Origin: Ypsolopha sequella
Taxonomy: Eukaryota; Arthropoda; Insecta; Lepidoptera; Ypsolophidae
Length of the DNA: 64,000 nucleotides
Reading direction: 5' to 3'
Assembly (NCBI GenBank): GCA_934047225.1
Contig: OW203988.1
Coordinates: forward strand, 9,892,229-9,956,228
The notes beneath the pieces are model-generated. The model saw nothing but the letters and a program-made list of their open reading frames with translations. It was not told where the DNA came from and made no database searches. Position 1 is the first letter of the stretch; each line of letters opens with the position of its first letter. This document shows positions 31,992-42,632 of this stretch, piece after piece. The position numbers and the translations under genes were made by a program.

Positions 31992-32240
31992 TTTCTGCAT
32001 CGGCTACGGCGCTGCGGAAAGTGCAGCCCCTTCGCCCTTGCGTAACAAAGGTCAGGCACCCACGCTCATCTTCGCAGCTTCGGCTTGTTGGTCACCTTCG
32101 GCGACCAGCCTCAGCCACTACGGCTCACGCGGGTGCCTGGCCGTTGTTACGGCGGGCGAGGCCTGCCCTCCCTTCGCGCCTTCGGCTTTTTATATACACT
32201 CTAGGGGTAGTAGCCAAAAGACTGTATAGAGTCGGGGTGT
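31992..32240. repeat. GC-rich compound hairpin, copy 2
   Basis: Same structure as 17593-17845, including the GGTCACCTTCGGCGACC apex and a terminal GAGTCGGGGTG. The overlapping frames 31978-32245 are rejected as genes. Confidence 0.8.
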
Positions 32241-33091
32241 GCTGAGTCAGTCTTGCCCTTCTTCTTAGCAAGACTAATCGAATGGGTGGAGTTAGGCATA
32301 TATTTAAATTTCAATAATCATAAACTTGTGGTAGAATAATTATTTTTGTTATTCTACCGCTAGTGACAGAATATATTATTTTGCTAAACGGCCGCTGATG
32401 GCAGGCTAGACACTTTCTTTTTAAAATAAAACCTATTTCCCGGTTACCTACAATCTTGTGCACGAAGGGAGTTCTTCTAATTATTAGTAGAAATTGAAGG
32501 AATAAAATCCGTAAATAATTAATTTACAAAATATTAATAATATTTGACTTGCAAACTTTTGCTACTTTTTAAAAAATTTTGTATAAAATGCAAGATAAGT
32601 TTGTAATTTTTGTTCAAACTATTCAAGTTTACTAACTTATTTGAATAGCACGAAATCCTTTGCTTGAGTCCTATTCACATTTGACTGTGTTTTATTAATA
32701 AGGGTAATATTTACACATACTTAAAACAAAACTTTTATCTTATATTTTTCACTATAGTGCGCATGCGCCCCATGACTGTAACCTGCGTGATAGTCGCTCT
32801 ATAGCACTTTCCACCATCTTGTTTTGACATCTTCTACATTGGCAAATACTATATTTACTATATTGGCAAAACAACGTACAAGAAGTTTAATGTTTTTCTA
32901 TTATTGATAAAGTATTCCATAAATAATTGATAATACTTATATTGGTTGAGCAATCACCCAGTAGGTGAGAGGTCCCTGGTTGGAAACTTGGGAGCTCTTA
33001 ACATCCAAATTAACATTTCTACTGTGTTCTTTATTTCTTGAATTAATTATTCATCAGTCTTTAAAATAGTCAAAAACCATTATATTTTCAG

Positions 33092-33551
33092 AGTTGAACT
33101 GAAAAGCTTGAAAATATCAACAATGCAACCAGATTCCCTCAAAGCTTACGCCAGAGAATTCTCACCGATATCAGAAATCGTTAGGACTTTGAGCACAAAA
33201 AAACATGAAGAAAATGTCAAGGAAAACCAAGAACCAAAGTTGGACAAAGATGAACCTATAAACGGCAATAAGAAAAAAAGTAAAACTATTGAAAAGAGTC
33301 ACAAAAGCACAATTGACTATGATGATGATGATGATGAACTTGACGACGACTCTTACGATGATGATAGAAGTACCGAAAAAAATAATGATTGTTTCAAAAA
33401 AAATGATGGTTTAGATTATGAATTATTCGCGGAGAGAAAACAAACCCCTAAAAAGTATCACAAACAAATGTACAAAGCTTACAAAACAAGAAGAGACAAC
33501 GAAAATATTGAGACTCATAATGACGATGTTTATTTTTGTAATCAAGTTTAG
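33092..33551 (+). CDS. Cuticle gene 2, terminal exon with acidic low-complexity tail
   Basis: Acceptor TATATTTTCAG ends at 33091. The first base completes the Gly codon left by the exon ending at 30685, so the joined reading is DKDGYG|VELKSLKIS. It continues MQPDSLKAYAREFSPISEIV, a Lys/Glu-rich segment, a run of Asp (YDDDDDELDDDSYDDD), and ends TAG at 33549-33551; about 150 residues. The C-terminal tails of RR proteins vary, but a strongly acidic, Lys-rich tail is unusual. Translated alone it looks like an orphan protein, because the first ATG is inside the exon. Two ATTAAA words at 33621 and 33639 could serve polyadenylation. The convergent minus-strand gene stops at 33640, 89 bp away. Confidence 0.65.
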
Positions 33552-33574
33552 TAAATAGATGGTCTATCTAATTT

Positions 33575-33580
33575 TTTATT
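33575..33580 (-). terminator. AATAAA polyadenylation signal for the minus-strand gene
   Basis: AATAAA on the minus strand, about 60 bp past the stop codon at 33642-33640. If used, the minus transcript would end close to the stop codon of cuticle gene 2, while the plus-strand signals lie beyond it, so the 3' ends should overlap. Confidence 0.45.
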
Positions 33581-33639
33581 TAGAAAAGTAAAGTCTATAG
33601 CATTATTATAGTTAAATTTTATTAAAATATTTTCTGTTA

Positions 33640-36600
33640 TTAAAATATAACATTCACCAGTATAATAAGATTTCTTTTATTGTCCATGACATTATTTACT
33701 GCTTTTCCTTTAACAATCAAGCATTCTGCTCTTTCGTAGGCATACTTTGCTTCGTGGTTTTCTTTAATGTTTGTAGCTTCTCCAATGTAACTGTGTCCAA
33801 AGCTCTTGTCTTCTCTAATTAGAGTAACCTGAAAAAAAAAGAATACTTTGCCACTTTTCTATAAAGTTTACTTTGCCCCTATGGGATTTCCTTTATGACT
33901 TTGCGGTCTGCCCAACCGGTTTCGCTACAGAAGCATTATCAGGGCTTTAATTTCAATACGGGGTGACTGACTGACGACGTGACGTTGGCAGAGATGAGGA
34001 AATTCAATTTCTTTTTTATTACACTTTAACCCATTAACGCCCTCTGTACCCAGGCGGGTACAACTCTATGATGCGTGACTGTGTTTTGTTTATACGTGGT
34101 ACTTTAGAAGTGACAGGTTATTTTTATTCTATATGGTTGGAGCAATCTACGAAAAAAAAATATTGAGGGTGGCTTGAAAACAAATGTCCGACATTTTACT
34201 TCGTTTGACGGATTGTGAACTGATTTAGTACGGTAAGATATTTATTCGTGTTTTTATTATAAATAATAACAAATTCCGAATAGTGTTTTATTATTACGTA
34301 TTATAAGTCTTTACTTTTGCATATTATATCGTTAGAATAACAATTTGTTGAGATAAAAGTGCATTAGACTTCGTTTTTCTGCACTGTACCTGCTGATGTA
34401 CAATGGGCGCTTGTGTACTAAAATTACTAACATTTTACAGGTGTATTCAAAGGAACTACAATGGCTAACCGTCGCGTCTTTACAAGTCAAAATAGTTATT
34501 CGGGACTTGAAGAAGCCCTGGAATCCATAATTGCTGATGAAAATGATGATGTGGAGTACGACGTCTTGTTGTTGCCACCAAATCCAGCTATTGTAAGTGA
34601 TGAAGAAGAAGGTTATGAAGATGACTTAGCTTCTAAAACTCTTCCAAGAGACGTACCAGGAACAATTGAGGTATTTCCACTCCATCCTGATCATGATGTT
34701 TCGGATTGGGACGATAGTGATAGTGAGTCATTAGCTACTCATTCAAGATCTGCAAAACGAGCTAGAAATCAAGAATCGAACGAACCTGTGTGGAGAAAAA
34801 CTGTACCCATTTATAGTTCAACCCAAGACGTTACCGATATCATTCAGCAACGACAAAAAAACATTGCTGAATCTTTGAAAGATTACAGCCCTGTGATGTT
34901 ATTTGAAAAGATATTTGATGATGCGGTTGCAAGCTTGATAGTGGAAAATAGCATGAAGTATGCTGGTCAAAATAATAGACACAATTTTGAGATTGATAAA
35001 GCTGATTTGAGAAAACTTTTGGGAATATTGATTCTTACTGGATATCATGAACTGCCTTCCGAACGTGCATACTGGAGTTTGGATGAAGATCTTGGTGTAC
35101 CATTGGTCGCAAATTGTATGTCACGTAATTGATTCTTAGATATCAAACGCAACCTGCATTTCGTCGACAACTCCCTTGCGGAAGGTTCAAATGATAAAAT
35201 GTTCAAAGTAAGACCGTTGTGTGAACTTATACAAAAGAACTCTTGCCAGTGGGGAGTTTTTCATGAAAACTTATCTGTAGATGAATCTATGATAAAATAC
35301 TTTGGCCGTCATCCCGCCAAGCAATACATAATGGGAAAACCTGTACGATTTGGTTATCGGAATTGGGCTGCAACAAGTTCAGACGGCTACTGCTACACCT
35401 TTGATGTATATTGTGGTAAATCTACAGAAGTTTCTGCTGATCCTCTAGGTTCGAGAGTTGTAAAGTCTTTACTGGCAAAGATGCCGATTATTCCCAATGA
35501 GCACATCGTCTACTTTGATAATTTTTTTACAAACTATCAGTTACTACATGATTTACGACTTTTAGGCTATAGAGCTACAGGTACAGTTCGAGAAAATAGA
35601 ACCAAAAAGTGTCCTGTCATTGATGTAAAGACTATGAAAAAAAAACCAAGGGCGGTGTACGACTACCGTTTTGACACAAAAAACGAAATTACAATCGTAC
35701 GCTGGAAGGACAATAATGTTGTCACGATGGGATCTAATTTCGATGATATAGAACCTTTAGGGAAGGTAAACAAAAGGTGGATGTCAATATCCCGAGACTG
35801 TTTTTGAACTATAACAGCGGAATGGGCGGCATCGATCAAATGGACCAGTCGATCAGTCTCTATCGAGTAGCAATAAAAGGAAAAAAATGGTGGTGGGTAA
35901 TCTTTACCTACCTCCTGGATATGGCTATTTCAAACGCTTGGCGGCTGCATGTTTTGCTCAGCAAGAATACAGACACACTCTACATGGATCAGTTATTGTT
36001 TAGACGCACGATTGCTCGATCTTTCCTTCGTCCGACGAAGACAAAAAGCCGTCCTACATCATCTGTAACACATGATCTTGCTCAGAAAAATAACGGTCAC
36101 AACCCAGAACGCATCGAAAATCCATTGCGATGTGTTGTTTGCCACCACCGCATTCGTTGGCGTTGCGAACTTTGTTTGAAAACATTATGTGTAGAACGAG
36201 CATGCTTTGGACAATTTCACTCCTAATCCGCCCATTGTACTCGGTCAGGTACACGCCTGTAATAAGTAAAAAAAAAACGAAAAAAAAATTTTTCTTTTTT
36301 GTACCACTTCTTTAGTCCATATTGATGCAATAAATACCAAGTGCTAAGAATTTTCACAAGTCGTTTTATTTTGGGCGTTAATGGGTTAAAAAGGCAATTT
36401 TGAAAAATTCAGTTTTTGTCTATGTTTTTGATGATAGGTACCCAGTCCAGTTGGCGAAGTGGTTATATTGTCTTTGTTGGCAAGCAGAGATACATAATAG
36501 AGGGGCACGTCATAGATACTGTTAGAATCTTAGATCCTTATTCTAAGGTTAGAATCCATCTAATAAAATATAATCGCGATTCATATGTCATTCCAAATTG

Positions 36601-39600
36601 GCAAACCAGGAGAAACGGTGATGAAAAAGACCCCATTTCAATAAATATTTTTATCGAGCCAAAGATTCCAGAAATAAACTGTTTCATCAAAATAATACCT
36701 TATTTACTGAAGTAGATACGCAAGCTCTAAAAGTGTAGATACGCAAGCTCTTACCTTGCATAATATATATTTTACCTATCATTTTAATCGTATATATATT
36801 GCTACATAAATTAAATAAACCTTTAATCTAGTTCATGTACATTTATTTTTTTGTTACATATATTTTTATAAGATTAAATTTTGAATTGTGAAACGTGTAT
36901 ACCTACTTTGCAAAATAAACTATTTGAATTTGAATTTGAGTGTCGATTCTTTTTCCGCAGCGCCTTAACTAAAACAGGCACCAAACATATCCCTGTTTTC
37001 AATTAATACGGTAAATTTTATGTTTGAAGGTCAGTACGAAAATCTTATTAAAAAAAATCTGTACCGATCATATTTTGTTAAAGTACATATTCTGAATTCA
37101 AGGATGTTCGTGCTATTTCTTTTCATAATAGTTTCCTTTCCTTAATTAAGATGCCGCAATTCGTCCAAATTTATTATAATTTTACCAGCAACAAACGTCC
37201 CGTTTTGGGACAAAATGTGCATATTATAATATAAACAAGTAGTCTGTGAATGTAAATAGTAATATAAATACAAATTATTTATTTGGTTTAAGAAAATACA
37301 TTTGAATTTAATAGGTAATATAACAATAGCAGTGATCGATAGAATGGACTTAGCGCCTGGTTGTAAACTATTAGCAATTCAGTCAGTTCATCTGCACTGA
37401 ATTCACCGCTTTTCCGAAGGTGTCGCAGCAGCAAAATACTTACACAGTATTTTTTCACATTTTCATTAACTTTACACAACCAGAAAAAGAAGTCTTCATT
37501 GTTACTGAATTTGTTTGGAGATTCAGTGCTTTCAATTTTGACCTTATTCTCGTTTGATGCTATCTTAGACGCATTTAAACGTTTTGTCTGAAACAGCAAA
37601 CGAATATACAACATTATACACATGTCTGTAAATACCAAATTGTATATTACAGACGCTCAGTCAGTATAGCTCTACGGCATCGAATAATGACATGAGACGA
37701 ACATTTAATAAAAACAACTTCTGCTGTTATACGATCACACGAATAATCACAATCCCATTTTTGGGATTGTTTTGGGTTGGCAGTCATTTTATTAACATAC
37801 TGAATCGTAAGTTCTAATATATCTCTCATTTATAACAATTCACAAGTAGAATATTAGTTGAAACGTTTGACTCTGAGAGACACATTTAGTTGTAGTCATA
37901 GTTAGGTAAAAACTCTGTTGCATTTCTTTCGCTATCGCCTCTGTAGACATTTAGTTGTCATATCATGAGCATTTTGCTAGATAGCGCTTTTCCCGTTTTA
38001 TGTTCGTTAGAGGTCAAACGCTCAAGGGCATTCACGATACTTTAAAGTCTTAATTTGAATCATACAAACCGGAAACTGTAATAAGGTATTTGATCATCAA
38101 TCGCAGGTATCAGATCAATATAAAAATAAAAACCGGCCAAGTGCGAGTCAGACTCGCGTACTAAGGGTTCCGTATTGTGGATGATAAATTTAATTTTGAC
38201 ATTTTTTTTTCGTGAATTTCTCAACCGCTTTATTTTTCCTGTAATCTTTACGTAAACACATATTACCATGATTTTTTTCATATCTTTCGGTCCACCAGTT
38301 TTGGAGATAGGGGGGACATACATTTTTTGTGCATTTTCGAAGATTTATCGAAATAGATGCAACTAAATATAGCCAAACTGTATATTGGATAGACTGGGAT
38401 AGACACACACAAACACACCCTCCCTCCCACATTCACAACACACCATAACACTCTTACCCCCCTTCATAGATCTTACAGAATAGGTTTATTTTCTGCTTCC
38501 TCTTTTTCTTTTTATTTAAATGTAAATTAGTAACTTCAATAGTATAATCCCTAGCATAAGAATTTTGTACTTACGTAACCTTTTTTTCACTGCAGTACTT
38601 TGTTTATTTAAAAATAGATTAGTTGTTGAAACTTGTCATTGGCTGAAATTATGTACAATTATACTTAGGTGTAAGTGTTTAGTTAAGATCAGCTGTAAGT
38701 TTCCTTAATTAATAAAACTTACAACTTTTTACAATCAGCTCTTTAATACCTACAATTTGATACCCCTATTGTATTTATATAAAAAAAAAGTTGCTTCTTT
38801 TTTTTATATTTCTTGTTTGTACTTAACTTTTTTTCAATCGCTATATTTTTTATGTTATTGAGCAGCTATTTTTTGATATTTTTCGGTCAACCGGTTTCGG
38901 AGATATGGGACAAACATATTTTTGTGTTTTTTTTTAAGATTTCTCGAAACTAGTACTGGCACTAGTGAATATAGTAAAATTATATATTTTTATAATCAAC
39001 TTTATAATGTCTACAATTTGATATCCATGTTGTATGTTTAGGATAGTATTTTTTGTTTTGGAAGTATTTTGAACAATTTCAAATTTTTGATATGTTTTTT
39101 TACACTGTGATATGTGAACAAATTAATGCAATGTTTGTGCCAAATTTTAAGTCTTTATCTTTAACGGTGCTAAAGTTATGAGGCTGTGACATACGGACGG
39201 ACGGTCGGACGGACAACAGAGTCTCACCATAAAGGTTCCTTTTGTACCTTTTAGGTACTACGGAACCCTAACAACTGCATTCGATAGTTTTAGTTACCCT
39301 TTTAATAAAAATAAGATTGTCACTCCTCACCCTGGAGACTTTCAGGCAGTATTTGGCCCTGTAGTTACATACCTCCGAACATTGGCGGATACAGGGGGTG
39401 AGGGGCCTATGGGAGCCAGGGCCATGATAAACCAAGTCAAAATGGTTTCCCCAAAATAAAATCCTGGACCCGCCCTTGGCTCCAAAATAATTTTATATCG
39501 TTACTCGATCACGTAGTACTACCAACAGAGAGCTCTAAGGCAATTTACCTTTAAGTTGTCTCTCCCAGTTTGTGTAGAGACATTTTTAGAATCACACTTT

Positions 39601-42545
39601 TGTCCCAAAGGAGAGCAGCAGAATTTCGCGCCCATCAAAAGTAGGGGTGAATAATTCTTAAATTCATCCTTGAGTATCTCATAAGATTTGACTTTTCGGA
39701 GATTTTTATCACCCAACCTGAAAAATCATTAATTATTGAGATTATTGTATAATTTTAAGCGGGCAGTAAATAGCAATTGTAACTCACCTTTTTTCATTCG
39801 AAGGTAAAAATATTGCTAAGCAACGGCTGTTCGCCGCCAAGTCAGATATATTAATATTAATTTCACAGGAAGTTCCACTTTTTAAATGTAATCGTTGAAT
39901 TTTAGAGTGATCAAAATAGAAATGTAATAAAACGGAATCCAGTGCTATAGTTTTATTGCATTCCGAAACTGGACAACTCACTGGCCTGAAACCAAAGTAA
40001 CAAGTAGTTGACGGTGAATGTTGTTGCTTGTTGATGGAACGACATCTTGCAATTAAATAAAACTCCTTGGTACTCGGTTCCACAAATATAATTATGTTTA
40101 ATTACCTTTTAAGGCTTTGCTACCGGTTTGGTCGTTTTACGACATCATCAGGTACTGTATTTGAGGTGTTAACAATATGAATAAATATAATTTTAGCTGT
40201 ATTAGCTTTTTATTTGTAGTTTTAACAATTATATGGTAATAATAAAAAAATAATAACAAACTTTATATTTTCGATATATTTCAGCCTCATCAGTGAGGCC
40301 GTCATCAGTCGAGTGGTTGACAGGTAAAATTTATTTATGTCTGTTACGTCTGTTATAAAATTCGTGGTTTTACAAAATGTATTATTAACACCTCAAATAC
40401 AGTGCCTGATGACGTCGTAAAACGACGAAACCGGTAGCAAACCCTTAAAAGGTAATTAAACATAATTATATCTGTGGAACCGATTACCAAGGAGTTTTAT
40501 TTAAATGAAAAGTAATAAGGATGCATAAACTGAACAAACTACAGAACTGAAACCAAAATCAATTGGAACTAACGAGCATACTCGTAATTCAATACTAAAT
40601 GCTACAATTGAGAAAAAAGAAATCCTGGTCAACTTTGTTTATATTTCTTCTTTCTACTTGTGTCCAACATTTGGGTTCTATCTAAGAATCCCATTAAATT
40701 GTGTTTTCCAAAAAAAGGTTTCACCTGTTTTAAAGACTTCCTACAAATTCGGTATGTTTATGTCAATTATAATTAATATGGCAAGCATTATACCAAGAAT
40801 AATAATTATAATTAAATAATATAACACAGCTCAACACCTTCCAAAGTAATATATAACAAATTATTCGAGTACCTTTGTGTTTTTGTGATTTTACCAGAAC
40901 TTTTATAATCATAAGTAGTATTGCATTCAAATCCTATACTTGATTTACTTATTTGGAAGTTAGTTTTCTTGTATTCTAGTGTGGTTTTACATAGCATTCC
41001 TTCCTTTACTAAAATATAATAAAAGGTATTTTATTTTTTGTAAATGGTGCATAGTATAATAAAATTAAATATTTTTTTACTTAACTCTTTTCGAAATCTT
41101 CACTAACAAAGTTAGGATTGTGAAATTCACGTGTTGGTTGCCCTGACTTTCTTTCATTTGTCACAGTTTTATCCGTTTGTTTTTCTTTAACAATCACATT
41201 ATTGGTATTCAACAGTATATTTGTGCCTGAAAAGTGAAAAACTTAGAAAGTAATGTGGTAGACTTTCATTGATAGAATTTGAATTTTTGTCATTTCCGCA
41301 AAATTGGACAAAGCATTCAAATTGACGATTATAAATAATGAAATAACAGTCATAATAGAATTTGCTTTAAAATAATTATGCAACGATGCGTTTTTTGCAA
41401 TTGCATAGAATCACCGAATGTCTAAAACTCAACCAATGGCTTTATTTGATAAAGTGTATAATAAGCGCTTGCCAACTTTTTACATGTTTTCAGAATGTAT
41501 GATAGATGGTTTAGTTTGAAATCTGTATCATATCCGAAAAACGTGGTTATACTATGCAGAGCGTCATCGTTACTGCTACCTTTGGTTTTGAATGAAAGTG
41601 GTTTTCTTTGCATTAAGGATAATTTCATTAGCTTGGAATCAGCTTATTAGTAAGTTTATTGTTAACTCTGTTTTTTATCTACCAGGACTTATTTTTTATC
41701 CTTTATACTAACTTGTGTGTCATCTGCAAATAGTGTTACATTAAGTCTCATTTAGTAAAAAGTTTTCTAAATCGTTTATGTATATAAGAAACAACACAGG
41801 ACTCAATATTGAACCCTGTGACACACCTATATCAATTACTTTGGTAGAAGGTAAAGCTACATTTACTTTTACAACTTGACATTTATTTTTGAGGTAAGAA
41901 GAAAGAAGATTAGTTCAGGCCCAAATAATCCATCGTACTTAAATTTATGAATAAAACATCATGACATACATGACTGTCTTTGATAGATCACAAAAAATGC
42001 TTGAAGTTTTTTGCCCCCCTTTCCAAGGCATTCAAGATACACCTAGGTGTGCAAGTGCTGTTGAATTTTTTAAACATAAAATGCACATTTCGCAGTACTT
42101 ATAATATATCTTGAATTAAAAGCACTTTTACAGTAGTTTCACGTTATTTATGATTTCTCCCAACCGATTTAGGATTTTACACCATTTTCAAGGGAAGATG
42201 TTAATTTAAATACATTTCATTGACTACAGGTACAGGCTCTGAGCGACGTAAACGATGATAATGTTCTACTTATAATATACATTTAAGTTTCGTAAATCCT
42301 TTAATTTAATAAATAGAATTTTGTTATTTTACAAGTTTTTACTAACCTAAATTTGTAGTTCTATAGTTGCTGCAAAAGGTTTGAAATCTTTGATCAGAAA
42401 CATCATTTGACGACAAATTATTACAAATGTTACTTTGCGGTAGATCAATTCTTGTAACTGGGATATCAGCCATAGATTGGGAGCACTGAAAATAAATTGA
42501 ATGATGGATTATTTCTGAAAGGTCGATGGTTTTAGTTTGGGTCAT
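33640..42545 (-). CDS. Seven-exon DUF4729-like gene, exon 4 split by a MITE
   Basis: Exons: 42545-42347, 41226-41086, 41008-40873, 40529-39788 (containing the MITE 40057-40500), 39717-39549, 37587-37444, 33828-33640. All acceptors end in AG after a T-rich tract, all donors are GT (GTTAGT, GTTAAG, GTACTC, GTGAGT, GTAAAT, GTAAGT), and all six junctions agree in phase. With the MITE and one TTAA left out, the coding length is 1,272 nt, 423 residues plus TAA. The first 150 residues are polar and probably disordered. Exon 4 has a zinc-finger-like C-X4-C-X11-H-X4-H (SCPVSECNK ... HFYFDH); exon 5 has NYSPLLLMGAKF; exon 6 has NNEDFFFWLCKVNENVKKYC; exon 7 has VTLIREDKSFGHSYIGEA. This order resembles insect DUF4729 proteins, whose function is unknown; that assignment is from memory. 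The MITE brings an in-frame stop shortly after its edge, so this allele should make a truncated protein unless it is spliced around. Introns hold a piggyBac and other repeats. The start Met is the first in frame; a further 5' exon is possible. Confidence 0.8.
34030..36385 (+). mobile_element. piggyBac-type transposon, nearly full length
   Basis: Perfect 13-bp inverted termini, CCCATTAACGCCC at 34030-34042 and the complement at 36373-36385, are flanked by TTAA at 34026-34029 and 36386-36389. Internal inverted repeats of 24 bp with six central mismatches (GTACCTG......TACAATGG) lie at 34386-34409 and 36229-36252, the asymmetric arrangement known for piggyBac. The 2,356-bp element sits in the last intron of the minus-strand gene, in the opposite orientation. 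Confidence 0.95.
34461..36226 (+). pseudogene. piggyBac transposase, broken by one stop and one frameshift
   Basis: The ATG at 34461 opens an acidic N-terminus (DENDDVEYD, SDEEEGYEDD). The DDE-type core follows, with three Asp contexts: LSVDESMIKYFG, HIVYFDNFFTNYQLL and MGGIDQMDQS, matching the catalytic Asp positions of the family. The C-terminus has a Cys-rich zinc-binding domain (CVVCHHRIRWRCELC ... CVERACFGQFH). The frame is broken by TGA at 35130-35132 and by a shift near 35777, between GKVNKRW and VDVNIPRLF. Full length would be about 590 residues, normal for piggyBac. With intact termini but a defective protein it needs transposase from elsewhere. Confidence 0.93.
36416..36715 (+). CDS. 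Unrecognised 99-codon open frame beside the piggyBac
   Basis: The frame is uninterrupted for 99 codons, following a possible acceptor AAAAATTCAG at about 36411, and ends in TAG. Composition is protein-like (WRSGYIVFVGKQRY, ILDPYSKVRIHLIKY, YVIPNWQTRRNGDEKD) and hydrophobic at the end. It has no matching upstream exon and lies inside an intron of the minus-strand gene. It could be an exon of another gene, a transposon fragment or chance. Confidence 0.25.
   Translation: MSMFLMIGTQSSWRSGYIVFVGKQRYIIEGHVIDTVRILDPYSKVRIHLIKYNRDSYVIPNWQTRRNGDEKDPISINIFIEPKIPEINCFIKIIPYLLK
36760..36945. repeat. AT-rich dispersed repeat, inverse of 30985-31180
   Basis: ATTTTAATCGTATATATATT, TAGTTCATGTACATTTATTT and ACGTGTATACCTACTTTGCA are found reverse-complemented in the hAT element of cuticle gene 2's intron. 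It ends in AAATTCAAATTC-type words (ATTTGAATTTGAATTTGA here). Confidence 0.7.
38128..39270. mobile_element. Element with AACCGGCCAAGTGCGAGTC end
   Basis: The left end AACCGGCCAAGTGCGAGTCA then GGGTTCCGTA and the right end TTTTAGGTACTACGGAACCC belong to one common family; related copies are at 55087-55418, 60541-60653 (left-end fragment, reversed) and 62031-62333. No gene. Frames at 38060-38432 (-) are incidental. Confidence 0.7.
40057..40500. mobile_element. 444-bp TTAA MITE inserted in a coding exon
   Basis: TTAA at 40053-40056 and 40501-40504. Terminal repeats ATAAAACTCCTTGGTA and complement extend about 120 bp inward through GGTTCCACA, AATTATGTTTAATTACC, GCTACCGGTTT and GTCGTTTTACGAC. Removing the element and one TTAA leaves a continuous reading frame that phases with the exons on both sides, so the insertion falls inside exon 4 of the minus-strand gene. 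Confidence 0.88.
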
Positions 42546-42632
42546 TGACCGCCTCTTCTAGGATTCTCATAGATAGATGCACCCAGTCTCGGGCAGTACC
42601 TAACTATTTACGAGTAAGGAGAAATTTTATTA

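Larger units (their letters stand above)
30791..32430. mobile_element. Outer inverted-repeat element with 60-bp termini
   Basis: AGAAAGTGTCTAGCCTGCCA and CAGCGGCCGTTTAGCAAAAT at the left are mirrored at the right, ending CTTTCTTTTTAAAATAAA. It was split by the hAT element at 30861 and also contains the hairpin copy at 31992. Confidence 0.75.
30686..33091 (+). other. Intron of cuticle gene 2, filled with nested transposons
   Basis: The 2,406-bp intron begins GTAAGG and ends TATATTTTCAG. It carries an outer inverted-repeat element, a hAT element inside it and a GC-rich hairpin, described separately. Beyond 32430 it is plain AT-rich sequence. Confidence 0.65.

Noticed and set aside
33108..33551. 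Acidic 147-codon frame as a stand-alone gene
   Set aside because: It opens at a TTG within an exon that has a clear acceptor at 33091 and phases with the RR exon ending at 30685; it is better read as that gene's last exon.
37647..37829. Minus-strand 60-codon frame as an extra exon of the DUF4729-like gene
   Set aside because: It has a possible acceptor and phase, but ends in a stop without a good donor, and skipping it gives a coherent domain order; a rare alternative ending cannot be excluded.
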